A stretch of DNA of 7,698 nucleotides from Chloroflexota bacterium (GTDB lineage: Bacteria; Chloroflexota; Dormibacteria; Dormibacterales; Dormibacteraceae), in contig DMCH01000052.1 of assembly GCA_003446775.1 (NCBI GenBank), positions 1-7,698 of the forward strand, given 5' to 3'. Below, one piece after another: positions 1-5,840 of this stretch (its first letter is position 1; each line of letters starts with the position of its first letter). The translations under genes were made by a program, and so were the position numbers. Under the pieces are notes generated by a model, which searched no databases, was not told where the DNA came from, and saw only the letters and a list, made by a program, of their open reading frames with translations.

Positions 1-582
1 ATCTGTCTGGTCGTCGAGAGAGACCCCATCCACACTGCCAAGCAGGTGGCCAGCCTCGACCACCTTTCCGAAGGCCGATTCCTTTTCGGCATCGGCGGCG
101 GCTGGAACAAGGAGGAGATGGCCGACCACGGGACCGACTTCTCCACGCGCTGGAAGCTGTTGCGCGAGCGGGTCGAGGCGATGAAGGCCATATGGACCCA
201 GGATGTCTCCGAGTACCACGGGGAGATGGTGGATTTCGGTCCTATGTGGTGCTGGCCCAAGCCGATCCAGAAGCCGCACCCGCCGGTCATCCTGGGCGGC
301 AGCGGACCCAACGTCTTGAATCGAGTGGTCGCTTATGCGGACGGATGGATGCCGAATCGCGGCGACGTCCTCAGCCGGCTCCCGGAGCTGCGGCAGCTTG
401 CGAAGGCGGCCGGTCGAGGTGACATCCCGATCACCACGTACCCGGCTGCCACCAAAGACGACATCGAAAAGATGCAGAACGGGGGCGTCGACCGCTGCAT
501 CTGGTACGTTCCGCCCGACGGACGCGACCAGGCGCTCGCCAGGCTCGACGAGCTGGAGAAGCTCACCCGACCGTACCGATAG
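1..582 (+). CDS. LLM-class F420-dependent-type oxidoreductase, 5' truncated
   Basis: The reading frame is open from base 1, so the gene begins before the window. The visible 193 residues are roughly the last two-thirds of a protein that in this family usually runs about 280-300 residues. The visible start RDPIHTAKQVASLDHLSEGR and the following FGIGGGWNKEE are hallmarks of luciferase-like TIM-barrel oxidoreductases, especially the F420-dependent Rv2161c-like (TIGR03619) type. Further on, PKPIQKPHPPVILGG followed by a stretch ending YADGWMP is the conserved late barrel region that helps hold the deazaflavin or flavin. The protein is expected to be cytosolic and to perform hydride transfer with F420 or FMN. 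The substrate cannot be read from the sequence. The DUF1326 gene follows after 14 bp with its ribosome binding site on this gene's stop codon, so the two are probably co-transcribed. The family is secure; the F420 preference is inferred from subfamily resemblance. Confidence 0.88.
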   Translation: MCLVVERDPIHTAKQVASLDHLSEGRFLFGIGGGWNKEEMADHGTDFSTRWKLLRERVEAMKAIWTQDVSEYHGEMVDFGPMWCWPKPIQKPHPPVILGGSGPNVLNRVVAYADGWMPNRGDVLSRLPELRQLAKAAGRGDIPITTYPAATKDDIEKMQNGGVDRCIWYVPPDGRDQALARLDELEKLTRPYR

Positions 583-586
583 GAGG
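581..586 (+). promoter_or_regulatory. Strong Shine-Dalgarno overlapping upstream stop
   Basis: AGGAGG begins on the second base of the TAG stop codon of the oxidoreductase gene (580-582) and lies 10 bases before the ATG at 597. It fixes the start of the DUF1326 gene and suggests that ribosomes terminating upstream can reinitiate here. Confidence 0.8.
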
Positions 587-596
587 GGCGAAAGCA

Positions 597-1196
597 ATGG
601 CCACATGGTGGATCAAGGGTTCGATCGTGCAGTCCTGCAACTGTGCTTGGGGCTGCCCGTGCAACTTTCAGGCGCGACCTACATATGGCGACTGTGAGGG
701 CGGATGGGTCATCCATGTCGACCAGGGACGCCTCGACGACGTCGACCTTACCGACCTCAACTTCGCGATCATGGCCGATTGGCCGGCAGCGATCCACGAG
801 GGTGGCGGCAAGGCGATTCTGCTCGTAGACGAGCGCGGCGATAAGAAGCAGCGCGAGGCGCTGCGCAAGATCGGCGCTGGCGAGGTCGGCGGCCCTTTCG
901 GAGTCTTCATCAACACCTACAGCCTCGAGAACACGTCATACGCTCCTTTCGACGTTCACATCGATGGGCCCCGCTCGCACGCGAACATCGGAGCGGCGGT
1001 GAAGCTCGAGCTCGAGTCAATACGCAATCCGGTGACTGGCGTCGAGCTTTCGCCGATGGTGGTGCTTCCGGAGGGGATGCTGTACAGCGAGAGCGTCCGC
1101 TACTCGTCCAAGGCCTTCAGTGTCAGCGACGGCATCAACTACGAGTACTCGGGCACCGACGCGGCGGTCGCACCAATCAACTGGCGAGGCCCCTGA
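597..1196 (+). CDS. DUF1326 domain-containing protein
   Basis: This 199-residue protein is essentially one DUF1326 domain, at about the usual family length. The N-terminal signature is CNCAWGCPCNF, with cysteines at residues 14, 16, 20 and 22 and a fifth at 33 in GDCEGG. No other cysteine occurs in the protein. The middle section (about 65-105) carries the conserved pattern AIHEGGGKAILLVDERG, then Q-R-E-A-L and GGPFGVF. There is no signal peptide or membrane segment, so it should be cytosolic. The biochemical role of the family is not established. The cysteine cluster looks like a metal or Fe-S site, or a redox thiol centre, but that is inference. The ATG is placed by a strong Shine-Dalgarno. 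The gene is likely translationally linked to the oxidoreductase upstream, suggesting a shared pathway. It ends 4 bp from a convergent small gene. Confidence 0.9.
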   Translation: MATWWIKGSIVQSCNCAWGCPCNFQARPTYGDCEGGWVIHVDQGRLDDVDLTDLNFAIMADWPAAIHEGGGKAILLVDERGDKKQREALRKIGAGEVGGPFGVFINTYSLENTSYAPFDVHIDGPRSHANIGAAVKLELESIRNPVTGVELSPMVVLPEGMLYSESVRYSSKAFSVSDGINYEYSGTDAAVAPINWRGP

Positions 1197-1213
1197 GCGC
1201 TTAGCGCCGGGGC
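1189..1213. terminator. Bidirectional terminator-like hairpin between convergent genes
   Basis: GCCCC at 1189-1193 pairs with GGGGC at 1209-1213, and GCGC at 1197-1200 pairs with GCGC at 1204-1207. This gives nine GC pairs. The TGA stop of the DUF1326 gene sits in an internal loop, and the TTA (TAA on the minus strand) stop of the small gene forms the three-base apical loop. The fold is the same on both strands, so it could act for both transcripts. No T-tract follows on either side, so classic intrinsic termination is not proven. It may instead be an RNA 3'-end stabiliser or chance GC-rich pairing. Confidence 0.45.
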
Positions 1214-1368
1214 ATCTTCGCGCCCATGACGGCCTCCGTGAAAAGCCGGCTTGCCAGCCGGCTGCGTGGCTCGCGCAAGCGCTCGGCCAGCTTGGCCAGC
1301 TGATCGACGACGCGAGGCTCGATGCTGAGCCTGTAGAGCTGCTTGACCACCGGCGCTTTCTCCTTCAT
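1201..1368 (-). CDS. Small ribbon-helix-helix (CopG/Arc-like) protein
   Basis: The protein is 55 residues starting MKEKAPVVKQ. The ATG at 1366-1368 is chosen because AGGAGG lies seven bases upstream; longer in-frame extensions lack such a site. Residues about 8-16 (VKQLYRLSI) fit the beta strand that contacts DNA in ribbon-helix-helix dimers. Residues 17-32 (EPRVVDQLAKLAERLR) fit helix A, and S36 with the following RLASRLFTEAV fits helix B, including the usual pattern of Ser before the second helix. Such proteins are dimeric DNA-binding regulators, often antitoxins, but no toxin gene lies next to it. The acyl-CoA ligase gene lies upstream on the same strand, about 95 bp away, so it could be co-transcribed or autoregulated separately. 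The assignment rests on pattern only because the protein is so short. The basic tail KMPRR has no recognised role. Confidence 0.62.
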   Translation of the reverse strand: MKEKAPVVKQLYRLSIEPRVVDQLAKLAERLREPRSRLASRLFTEAVMGAKMPRR

Positions 1369-1375
1369 CCACGAT

Positions 1376-1381
1376 CCTCCT
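1376..1381 (-). promoter_or_regulatory. Shine-Dalgarno that decides the start of the small RHH gene
   Basis: Read on the minus strand this is AGGAGG, seven bases before the ATG at 1368. It supports a 55-residue product rather than a longer reading from upstream codons. Confidence 0.72.
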
Positions 1382-1420
1382 GAGTTGGCATGACAGGGTC
1401 GGATGTGGATTCTCGGCGGC

Positions 1421-1461
1421 GCCGGCCCGCGCGCCAACCCCGGTTGTTAAGGGCGGCCGGC
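1421..1461 (-). terminator. Possible hairpin downstream of acyl-CoA ligase gene
   Basis: GCCGGCC at 1421-1427 is perfectly complementary to GGCCGGC at 1455-1461, beginning two bases past the ligase stop codon. The intervening loop holds a smaller inverted repeat, CAAC at 1435-1438 with GTTG at 1443-1446. No T-tract is seen. It could be a terminator, an attenuator separating the ligase from the small gene, or chance pairing in GC-rich DNA. The rest of the gap between these genes shows no convincing promoter. Confidence 0.35.
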
Positions 1462-1463
1462 GC

Positions 1464-3350
1464 TCATTCCTCCGACTTGCCGTGATCGGCGTACTCGGGG
1501 TCGACCGCATGGCCGCCAGACGGCTGCGCATACATCGCCTCGATCTGCGGCCGGTACTTCGACTCGATCACCCGGCGCTTGAGCTTCATGGTCGGCGTCA
1601 GCTCCTCCGACTCCGGTGACCATTCAGCAGGCAGGATCGTGAAGCGTTTGAACTGCTCGACATGCGAGAGATGCGTGTTGGCGATCGTCAAGGCGCGCCG
1701 CACCTCAGCGACCGTAGCGGGATGGTCCGCGAGCTCCGCCAGCGAAGTGGACGAATCGATGCCGTGCCCCTTCGCCCACAGCGGCGCCACCTGCGGATCC
1801 AGCACCACCAGCACCGAGATGAACTTGCGGCCGTCGCCGATCGCGACTGCCTGGCCGATGATCGGGCTCGACTTCGCGAGCGACTCCAGGTTGGCGGGTG
1901 AGATGTTCTTGCCCGCCGACGTGATGATCAGCTCCTTCTTGCGGTCGACGATCCGGAAGTGGCCGTCGGCGCCGAGCACCCCAATGTCGCCGCTGTGCAC
2001 CCAGCCGTCCTTGTCGATCGTGTCCGCGGTCTTCTCCGGGTCTCGGTAATAACCGACCATCACGTTGCCGCCGCGAACGAGCAGCTCTCCGTCGTCGCCG
2101 AGGCGCACCTCGACTCCTGGATACGCCTTCCCAATCGATGGCGCCCTGTGATCATCCCTGGGCACTGCCGTCGCCGGGCCGGTGAGCTCGCTCATGCCCC
2201 AGACCTCGTGGAGCGGCATGCCGAGCGCCGCCCAGAATTCGTGCACCTCAGGTCTGGTTGGTGCCGTGCTAGTTACCGCAGTGTCGCATCGGTCGAGGCC
2301 GACCTTCGAACGGAGCAGTGTGAACAATGGCTGCGCTCGCTCGACCACCGCGGCGATCTCGTCCGGTACGGGCTGTCCATCCCGCCGCAGCCTGTAGGCC
2401 TGCTGAGCCGCCGCCAGCGCGCCCCTCGCCATTCCGCGCTTGCTTTCGTCCGGTTCCGCCTCGAGCCCGGCCTGGATGCCCGACATCAACTTCTCCCACA
2501 CCCTCGGCACGCCGACGAAATACGTCGGTCGCGCCACGAGCAGATACGGGAGCAGTTGCGACACATCCGGGCACAGGTACGTGTCATAGCCAGCGTAGAT
2601 GCCGTTCCACTGCGAACTGAAGCGCTCGGCCACGTGCGCGAGCGGCAGGTAGCTGACGACGGTCTCGTCCTTCAGCCGAAAGAACCGGCTGTTCGATTCG
2701 AGGGTCCAGACGATGTTGTAGTGCGAGTATGTGACGCCTTTGGGCGGGCCGGTCGTGCCCGATGTGTAGATGAGGCTCACGGTGTCTTCGGGCCCGACGC
2801 TTCGCCACGAGCGCTCGAACAAAGCTGGGTCGCGGGCGTACGCAGCACGGCCAGAAGCGACCAGCCCTTCCCACGACATGACTCCCTCCGGAGGCTCGCC
2901 ATGAATGAGGACGATGTGGCGCAGGCTCGGCACCGACGATCGGATCTCGAGGACCCTGGCCAGAAACCCCTCGTCCTCGACGAAGGCCACGGTCGCCTCG
3001 GAATGATTGGCCACGTACTCGATCTGTTCAGGCGCGAGCGTGTTGTAGACGCTGATGGCCGCTCCGCCCGCATGCACGATCCCAAGGTCGGCGATGACGT
3101 GCTCGGGGACGTTGCGCGCCATGATCAAGCCGAACTGGCCGGCGCCGAAGCCCAACTCCCGCAGCGCCAGCGTGACGGCCGCGACCTGGTCGCGATAGCC
3201 AGTCCACGTGAGCATTTGCCAATCGCCGTTCTGCTTCCAGCGCAGAGCCGGCCGGTCGCCCCACTTCGCGACGGCGTCGGCGAAGATCGTGCAGATCGTC
3301 TTGCCCGAGACCGCTGCATCGATGTCGGCTCGCTCGGCGATTACGTCCAT
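1464..3350 (-). CDS. Long-chain acyl-CoA ligase (FAA1/FadD15-like, ANL superfamily)
   Basis: This is a full-length 628-residue AMP-forming ligase that activates a fatty acid with ATP to acyl-AMP and then acyl-CoA. The ATP-binding P-loop YTSGTTGPPKG is at 195-205. GMSELTG at 385-391 is the motif that closes the acyl/AMP pocket. WVHSGDIG at 450-457 carries the ribose-binding Asp455, and DRKKELIITSAGKNISP at 469-485 is the hinge region. The C-terminal catalytic lysine is Lys589 in TPTMKLKR. The protein is soluble, with no membrane segment. I chose the ATG at 3348-3350 because AGGAGG lies five bases upstream; an in-frame extension of 16 residues to 3398 lacks this. The length matches bacterial FAA1-type (COG1022) ligases. 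It is divergent from the PH-like membrane gene and followed on the same strand by the small RHH gene. Long- versus medium-chain preference and exact lipid role cannot be read; degradation or lipid remodelling are both possible. Confidence 0.93.
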   Translation of the reverse strand: MDVIAERADIDAAVSGKTICTIFADAVAKWGDRPALRWKQNGDWQMLTWTGYRDQVAAVTLALRELGFGAGQFGLIMARNVPEHVIADLGIVHAGGAAISVYNTLAPEQIEYVANHSEATVAFVEDEGFLARVLEIRSSVPSLRHIVLIHGEPPEGVMSWEGLVASGRAAYARDPALFERSWRSVGPEDTVSLIYTSGTTGPPKGVTYSHYNIVWTLESNSRFFRLKDETVVSYLPLAHVAERFSSQWNGIYAGYDTYLCPDVSQLLPYLLVARPTYFVGVPRVWEKLMSGIQAGLEAEPDESKRGMARGALAAAQQAYRLRRDGQPVPDEIAAVVERAQPLFTLLRSKVGLDRCDTAVTSTAPTRPEVHEFWAALGMPLHEVWGMSELTGPATAVPRDDHRAPSIGKAYPGVEVRLGDDGELLVRGGNVMVGYYRDPEKTADTIDKDGWVHSGDIGVLGADGHFRIVDRKKELIITSAGKNISPANLESLAKSSPIIGQAVAIGDGRKFISVLVVLDPQVAPLWAKGHGIDSSTSLAELADHPATVAEVRRALTIANTHLSHVEQFKRFTILPAEWSPESEELTPTMKLKRRVIESKYRPQIEAMYAQPSGGHAVDPEYADHGKSEE

Positions 3351-3421
3351 CCCTACCTCCTCGCCCCGGGTGTTCACGCGCTCCCGGCGGACATACACTA
3401 TCCTCCAGTGGGGGTTGTTCG
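3351..3421. promoter_or_regulatory. Divergent intergenic promoter region
   Basis: The 71 bp between the divergent ligase and PH-like genes must hold start signals for both, unless transcripts begin inside the opposite gene. On the plus strand TTCACG (3373-3378) and TACACT (3394-3399) each match four of six consensus bases of sigma70-type -35 and -10 boxes, but the 15-base spacer is short. The minus-strand boxes are not convincing. G-rich bases at 3410-3414 could be the weak ribosome binding site of the GTG-started gene. The region's role follows from its geometry; the individual boxes are tentative. Confidence 0.4.
3356..3361 (-). promoter_or_regulatory. Shine-Dalgarno that decides the acyl-CoA ligase start
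   Basis: On the minus strand the sequence reads AGGAGG, then TAGGG, then ATG. The five-base spacing and perfect motif favour the internal methionine over the upstream in-frame one at 3398. Confidence 0.78.
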
Positions 3422-3964
3422 GTGATCTACGTGCGGTCGCGGAAGTCGATCGTCACTCTGGGGGCCTCCAGCCTCCTCTGCGCGCTCGTCTTCGGCGGCC
3501 TGACCGTGGTCGCCATGCTCCTCCCGGAGGCCGAGGGTTGGGTTGCCGGCGTCGCCCTCGGCGCGGGTGCGATCGGTGCCACGGTGGTCGCGGTGTGGGC
3601 CGCGATTCAGGTCCATAGCTGGCCCGCGAGCAAGCTCGCCTTCTTCCGCGATCGAATCGTGGTCGTCCAGGGCCGGCATGAGATGCGGGGGCTTTGGGAC
3701 GTCATGGAGTCGATCACGCTCTCGGAGCCCGACTCCTGGCCGAAGGTCCGCATGACCGACCGCCTGACGATCCGCCTCCGCAACGAGCCTGAGTTCGGCT
3801 TCAAGCCGGCCCTTTTCGGGCTCGAGCCCGCGGCTTGCCGCGACCTGATCCTGCGCCTGAGGGATGACGCCAGGCTGCGCTCGAGGCTGCCCGAGTTCGA
3901 CTCGGCCCGGGACCTCACTGTCTCCCCGATCGTCTCCGGCGAGCTGATCAAACCGAGGCTATAG
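3422..3964 (+). CDS. Two-TM membrane protein with PH-like C-terminal domain, function unknown
   Basis: The 180-residue protein starts at a GTG preceded by GGGGG seven bases upstream, a weak ribosome binding site. Two hydrophobic segments at about 11-33 and 39-62 form a membrane hairpin, with an N-terminal RSRK patch that favours a cytosolic N-terminus. The rest is soluble and should also face the cytosol. Residues about 71-150 have alternating short strands (AFFRDRIVVVQGR, then a W-D-V-M-E-S-I-T-L stretch, then RLTIRLRN and FGFKPALFG) and end in a helix, ACRDLILRLRDDARLRSRL. That pattern resembles bacterial PH domains of the YdbT/DUF304 sort. I do not recognise a named family, and the PH-like reading is structural inference. 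argF follows after 26 bp on the same strand, so this gene may head the argF-cdaA-ybbR transcript. Whether it is functionally tied to that operon is unknown. Confidence 0.72.
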   Translation: MIYVRSRKSIVTLGASSLLCALVFGGLTVVAMLLPEAEGWVAGVALGAGAIGATVVAVWAAIQVHSWPASKLAFFRDRIVVVQGRHEMRGLWDVMESITLSEPDSWPKVRMTDRLTIRLRNEPEFGFKPALFGLEPAACRDLILRLRDDARLRSRLPEFDSARDLTVSPIVSGELIKPRL

Positions 3965-3990
3965 ACGCAAGAGCGACCCGTCGGGGCATC

Positions 3991-4923
3991 ATGATCCCTG
4001 TATTGGCAAGTCTCCGGGGAAGGGACTTCCTGGACGTCGCGGATCTGGATCCGGCCGAGCTCCGCTCGGTGCTGGCGCTCGCCCACGCCATCAAGGCCGG
4101 CCGGTGGGCGGAGCGCCCTTTGGCGGGGCGCCACATCGCCATGCTCTTCCAGAAGCCGTCGAACCGGACCCGGGTGTCGTTCGAGGTCGGGATCGCCCGG
4201 CTGGGCGGGACGACCACCACCCTGGGCGAGCAGGACGTCCAGTTCGGCCGGCGGGAGACAGTCCATGACGCGGCCCGCGTCCTCGATCGCTACGTGGACG
4301 GCATTGTCGCGCGCATGCGCAGCCACGCGGACCTGGTCGAGCTCGCAGCCGGCGCCGAGAAGCCCGTCATCAACGCGCTGACCGATCGCTCGCACCCATG
4401 CCAGATCCTGGCCGACCTCATGACCCTCGAGGAGGCGTGTGGCCCGCTGGGCGCACAGCGCGTCGTCTACATCGGCGACGGCAACAACATCGCCGCCTCG
4501 CTCATCGAAGCGGCCGCCTTGCTTGGGTTCCGCCTGACGGTGATCACGCCGCCCGGTTACGAACCCACCCCCCAGGTCCTCGAGCGTGCGGGCAGCATCG
4601 GATCCGGCACCAGCGGCGTGCTCATCTCGAACGACGTCGCCGCCCTCGATGGCGCGACCGCCATCTACACCGACGTCTGGACCTCCATGGGACAGGAGGA
4701 CCAGAGGGCGACCCGAAGCAAGATCTTCGCCCCGTATCAAGTCAACAAGAAACTCATGGACGCGGCCAAAGACGCCGTGTTCCTCCACTGCCTTCCCGCG
4801 CATCGCGGCGAGGAGGTGACCGACGAGGTCATCGACGGGCCGCGCTCGATCGTTTTCGACCAGGCCGGCAACCGGCTCTACGCTCAGATGGCGCTGCTGG
4901 CCGAGATCATGGGACCGCGATGA
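3991..4923 (+). CDS. argF: Ornithine carbamoyltransferase
   Basis: The 310-residue enzyme makes citrulline from ornithine and carbamoyl phosphate in arginine synthesis, in the cytosol, usually as a trimer. The carbamoyl-phosphate motif appears as SNRTR at 57-61 where most family members have STRTR or SLRTR. HPCQ at 135-138 and Arg110 in RMRSH complete that site. GDGNN at 162-166 and DVWTSMGQE around the SMG loop (232-234) are the ornithine-binding elements. HCLPAHRG at 266-273 carries the catalytic Cys-Leu-Pro. The SMG loop and HCLPAHRG favour ornithine rather than the acetyl- or succinyl-ornithine relatives. Length is normal. The ATG has only a weak GGGG ribosome binding site five bases upstream. 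The stop overlaps the start of cdaA as ATGA, indicating translational coupling. No other arginine gene is visible in the window. A catabolic ArgF is possible but nothing supports it. Confidence 0.95.
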   Translation: MIPVLASLRGRDFLDVADLDPAELRSVLALAHAIKAGRWAERPLAGRHIAMLFQKPSNRTRVSFEVGIARLGGTTTTLGEQDVQFGRRETVHDAARVLDRYVDGIVARMRSHADLVELAAGAEKPVINALTDRSHPCQILADLMTLEEACGPLGAQRVVYIGDGNNIAASLIEAAALLGFRLTVITPPGYEPTPQVLERAGSIGSGTSGVLISNDVAALDGATAIYTDVWTSMGQEDQRATRSKIFAPYQVNKKLMDAAKDAVFLHCLPAHRGEEVTDEVIDGPRSIVFDQAGNRLYAQMALLAEIMGPR

Positions 4924-5840
4924 TCCAGCAGCTGCTTGATCGCCTCGCCCAGTCCTCGTTCCTCGTCCAACTCGCAGAGGTGCTCAGGCACCTGAACTGG
5001 CTGGAGATCATCGACGTGATGGTCATCTCGATCATCCTCTATTACGTGCTCCGCCTCGTGCGCGGCACGCAGGGTACGCAGATCCTGGTCGGCCTGGTCG
5101 TGCTCGCGCTCATCGGCGCCCTGGCGACCACATTCAACCTGCTGCTGCTGTCGTGGTTGTTCAAGAACGGCGCGTACCTCCTGGGCATCGCGATCATCGT
5201 GATTTTCCAGCCCGAGCTCCGGCGCGCCGCCGATCAACTGGGACGCCTCGGCCGCCTCGGCCGGCCGCTGTCGGCCTTCAGCACGCCCGAGTACAGCCAG
5301 GCCATGTCCGAAACCATCAGGGCTGCGGAGCGTCTGAGCGCCAAGCGAACCGGGGCGCTCATCGCGTTCGAGCGCGACGTCGGTCTCGAAGACTACGTGG
5401 CCACCGGGGTTCGCATCAACGGCGAAATCTCGGCCGAGTTTCTGCAATCGATCTTCTATCCCAACTCGCCGCTGCACGACGGCGCCGTGATCGTGCGCGG
5501 GAACCAGATCCTTGCGGCCGGGTGCTTGCTGCCCCTCCCGGAGGAGGGCGTCGTCCGGGAGCGTCTGGGCACCCGCCACCGCGCCGCCTTCGGGCTTTCG
5601 CTGGCATCCGACGCGCTGGTGCTCGTAGTCTCTGAGGAGACGGGGGCCATCTCCGTGATCGAGGAGGGCAAGATCACCCGCAACCTCGACGCGGATGGTC
5701 TGCGGCGCCGCGTCAGCGTGAAAGTGCCGGCGCGCATGGCTCGCGCCAATGGACTGCTCGGCTTCCTCAACGGCAGGTCCAACGGAGAAGCCGGCGAGCG
5801 CCATGCGGTCAAGCACGGAGACAAGGAAAAGGACAAGTGA
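4920..5840 (+). CDS. cdaA: Membrane diadenylate cyclase CdaA
   Basis: The 306-residue protein condenses two ATP molecules into c-di-AMP. Three membrane segments fall at about 29-46, 53-73 and 75-96, ending in IFQPELRRA (95-103), the junction typical of CdaA. The DAC (DisA_N) domain occupies about 120-275. Its two diagnostic motifs are intact: DGA at 187-189 within LHDGAVIV, and RHR at 219-221 within GTRHRAA. Activity is therefore expected. A charged tail (about 285-306, ending GDKEKDK) follows the domain. The ATG overlaps the argF stop by four bases (ATGA), and the cdaA stop overlaps the ybbR start (GTGA), so all three are probably translated from one message. Reading frames extending upstream into argF are not credible. 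In Firmicutes CdaA partners with the YbbR protein CdaR and with GlmM; only the first of these is visible here. Confidence 0.95.
   Translation: MIQQLLDRLAQSSFLVQLAEVLRHLNWLEIIDVMVISIILYYVLRLVRGTQGTQILVGLVVLALIGALATTFNLLLLSWLFKNGAYLLGIAIIVIFQPELRRAADQLGRLGRLGRPLSAFSTPEYSQAMSETIRAAERLSAKRTGALIAFERDVGLEDYVATGVRINGEISAEFLQSIFYPNSPLHDGAVIVRGNQILAAGCLLPLPEEGVVRERLGTRHRAAFGLSLASDALVLVVSEETGAISVIEEGKITRNLDADGLRRRVSVKVPARMARANGLLGFLNGRSNGEAGERHAVKHGDKEKDK

Noticed and set aside
46..582. GTG at 46 as the start of the oxidoreductase gene
   Set aside because: Codons 1-45 upstream encode conserved family residues (RDPIHTAKQ), so the gene simply enters from outside the window.
1201..1368. Toxin-antitoxin module around the small RHH gene
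   Set aside because: The neighbours are an acyl-CoA ligase and DUF1326; no small toxin-like frame lies in the flanking 95 bp or on the convergent side.
3351..3398. 16-residue longer N-terminus of the acyl-CoA ligase
   Set aside because: The perfect AGGAGG at 3356-3361 lies inside this extension and points to the ATG at 3350.
1959..3425. Long plus-strand open frame antisense to the acyl-CoA ligase
   Set aside because: It mirrors a certain gene in GC-rich DNA, its translation is Arg/His/Asp-rich with no recognisable domain, and it has no convincing ribosome binding site.
3607..4803. Long minus-strand open frame across the PH-like gene and argF
   Set aside because: It overlaps two supported genes on the other strand and shows no family motif; it is explained by third-position GC bias.
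4398..4919. Upstream in-frame extension of cdaA into argF
   Set aside because: The extension is a shifted frame of argF, and the ATG at 4920 gives a product aligned with the usual CdaA N-terminus.
4884..5816. Minus-strand open frame antisense to cdaA
   Set aside because: The cdaA frame has all catalytic motifs, and the antisense product is charged low-complexity sequence with no domain.
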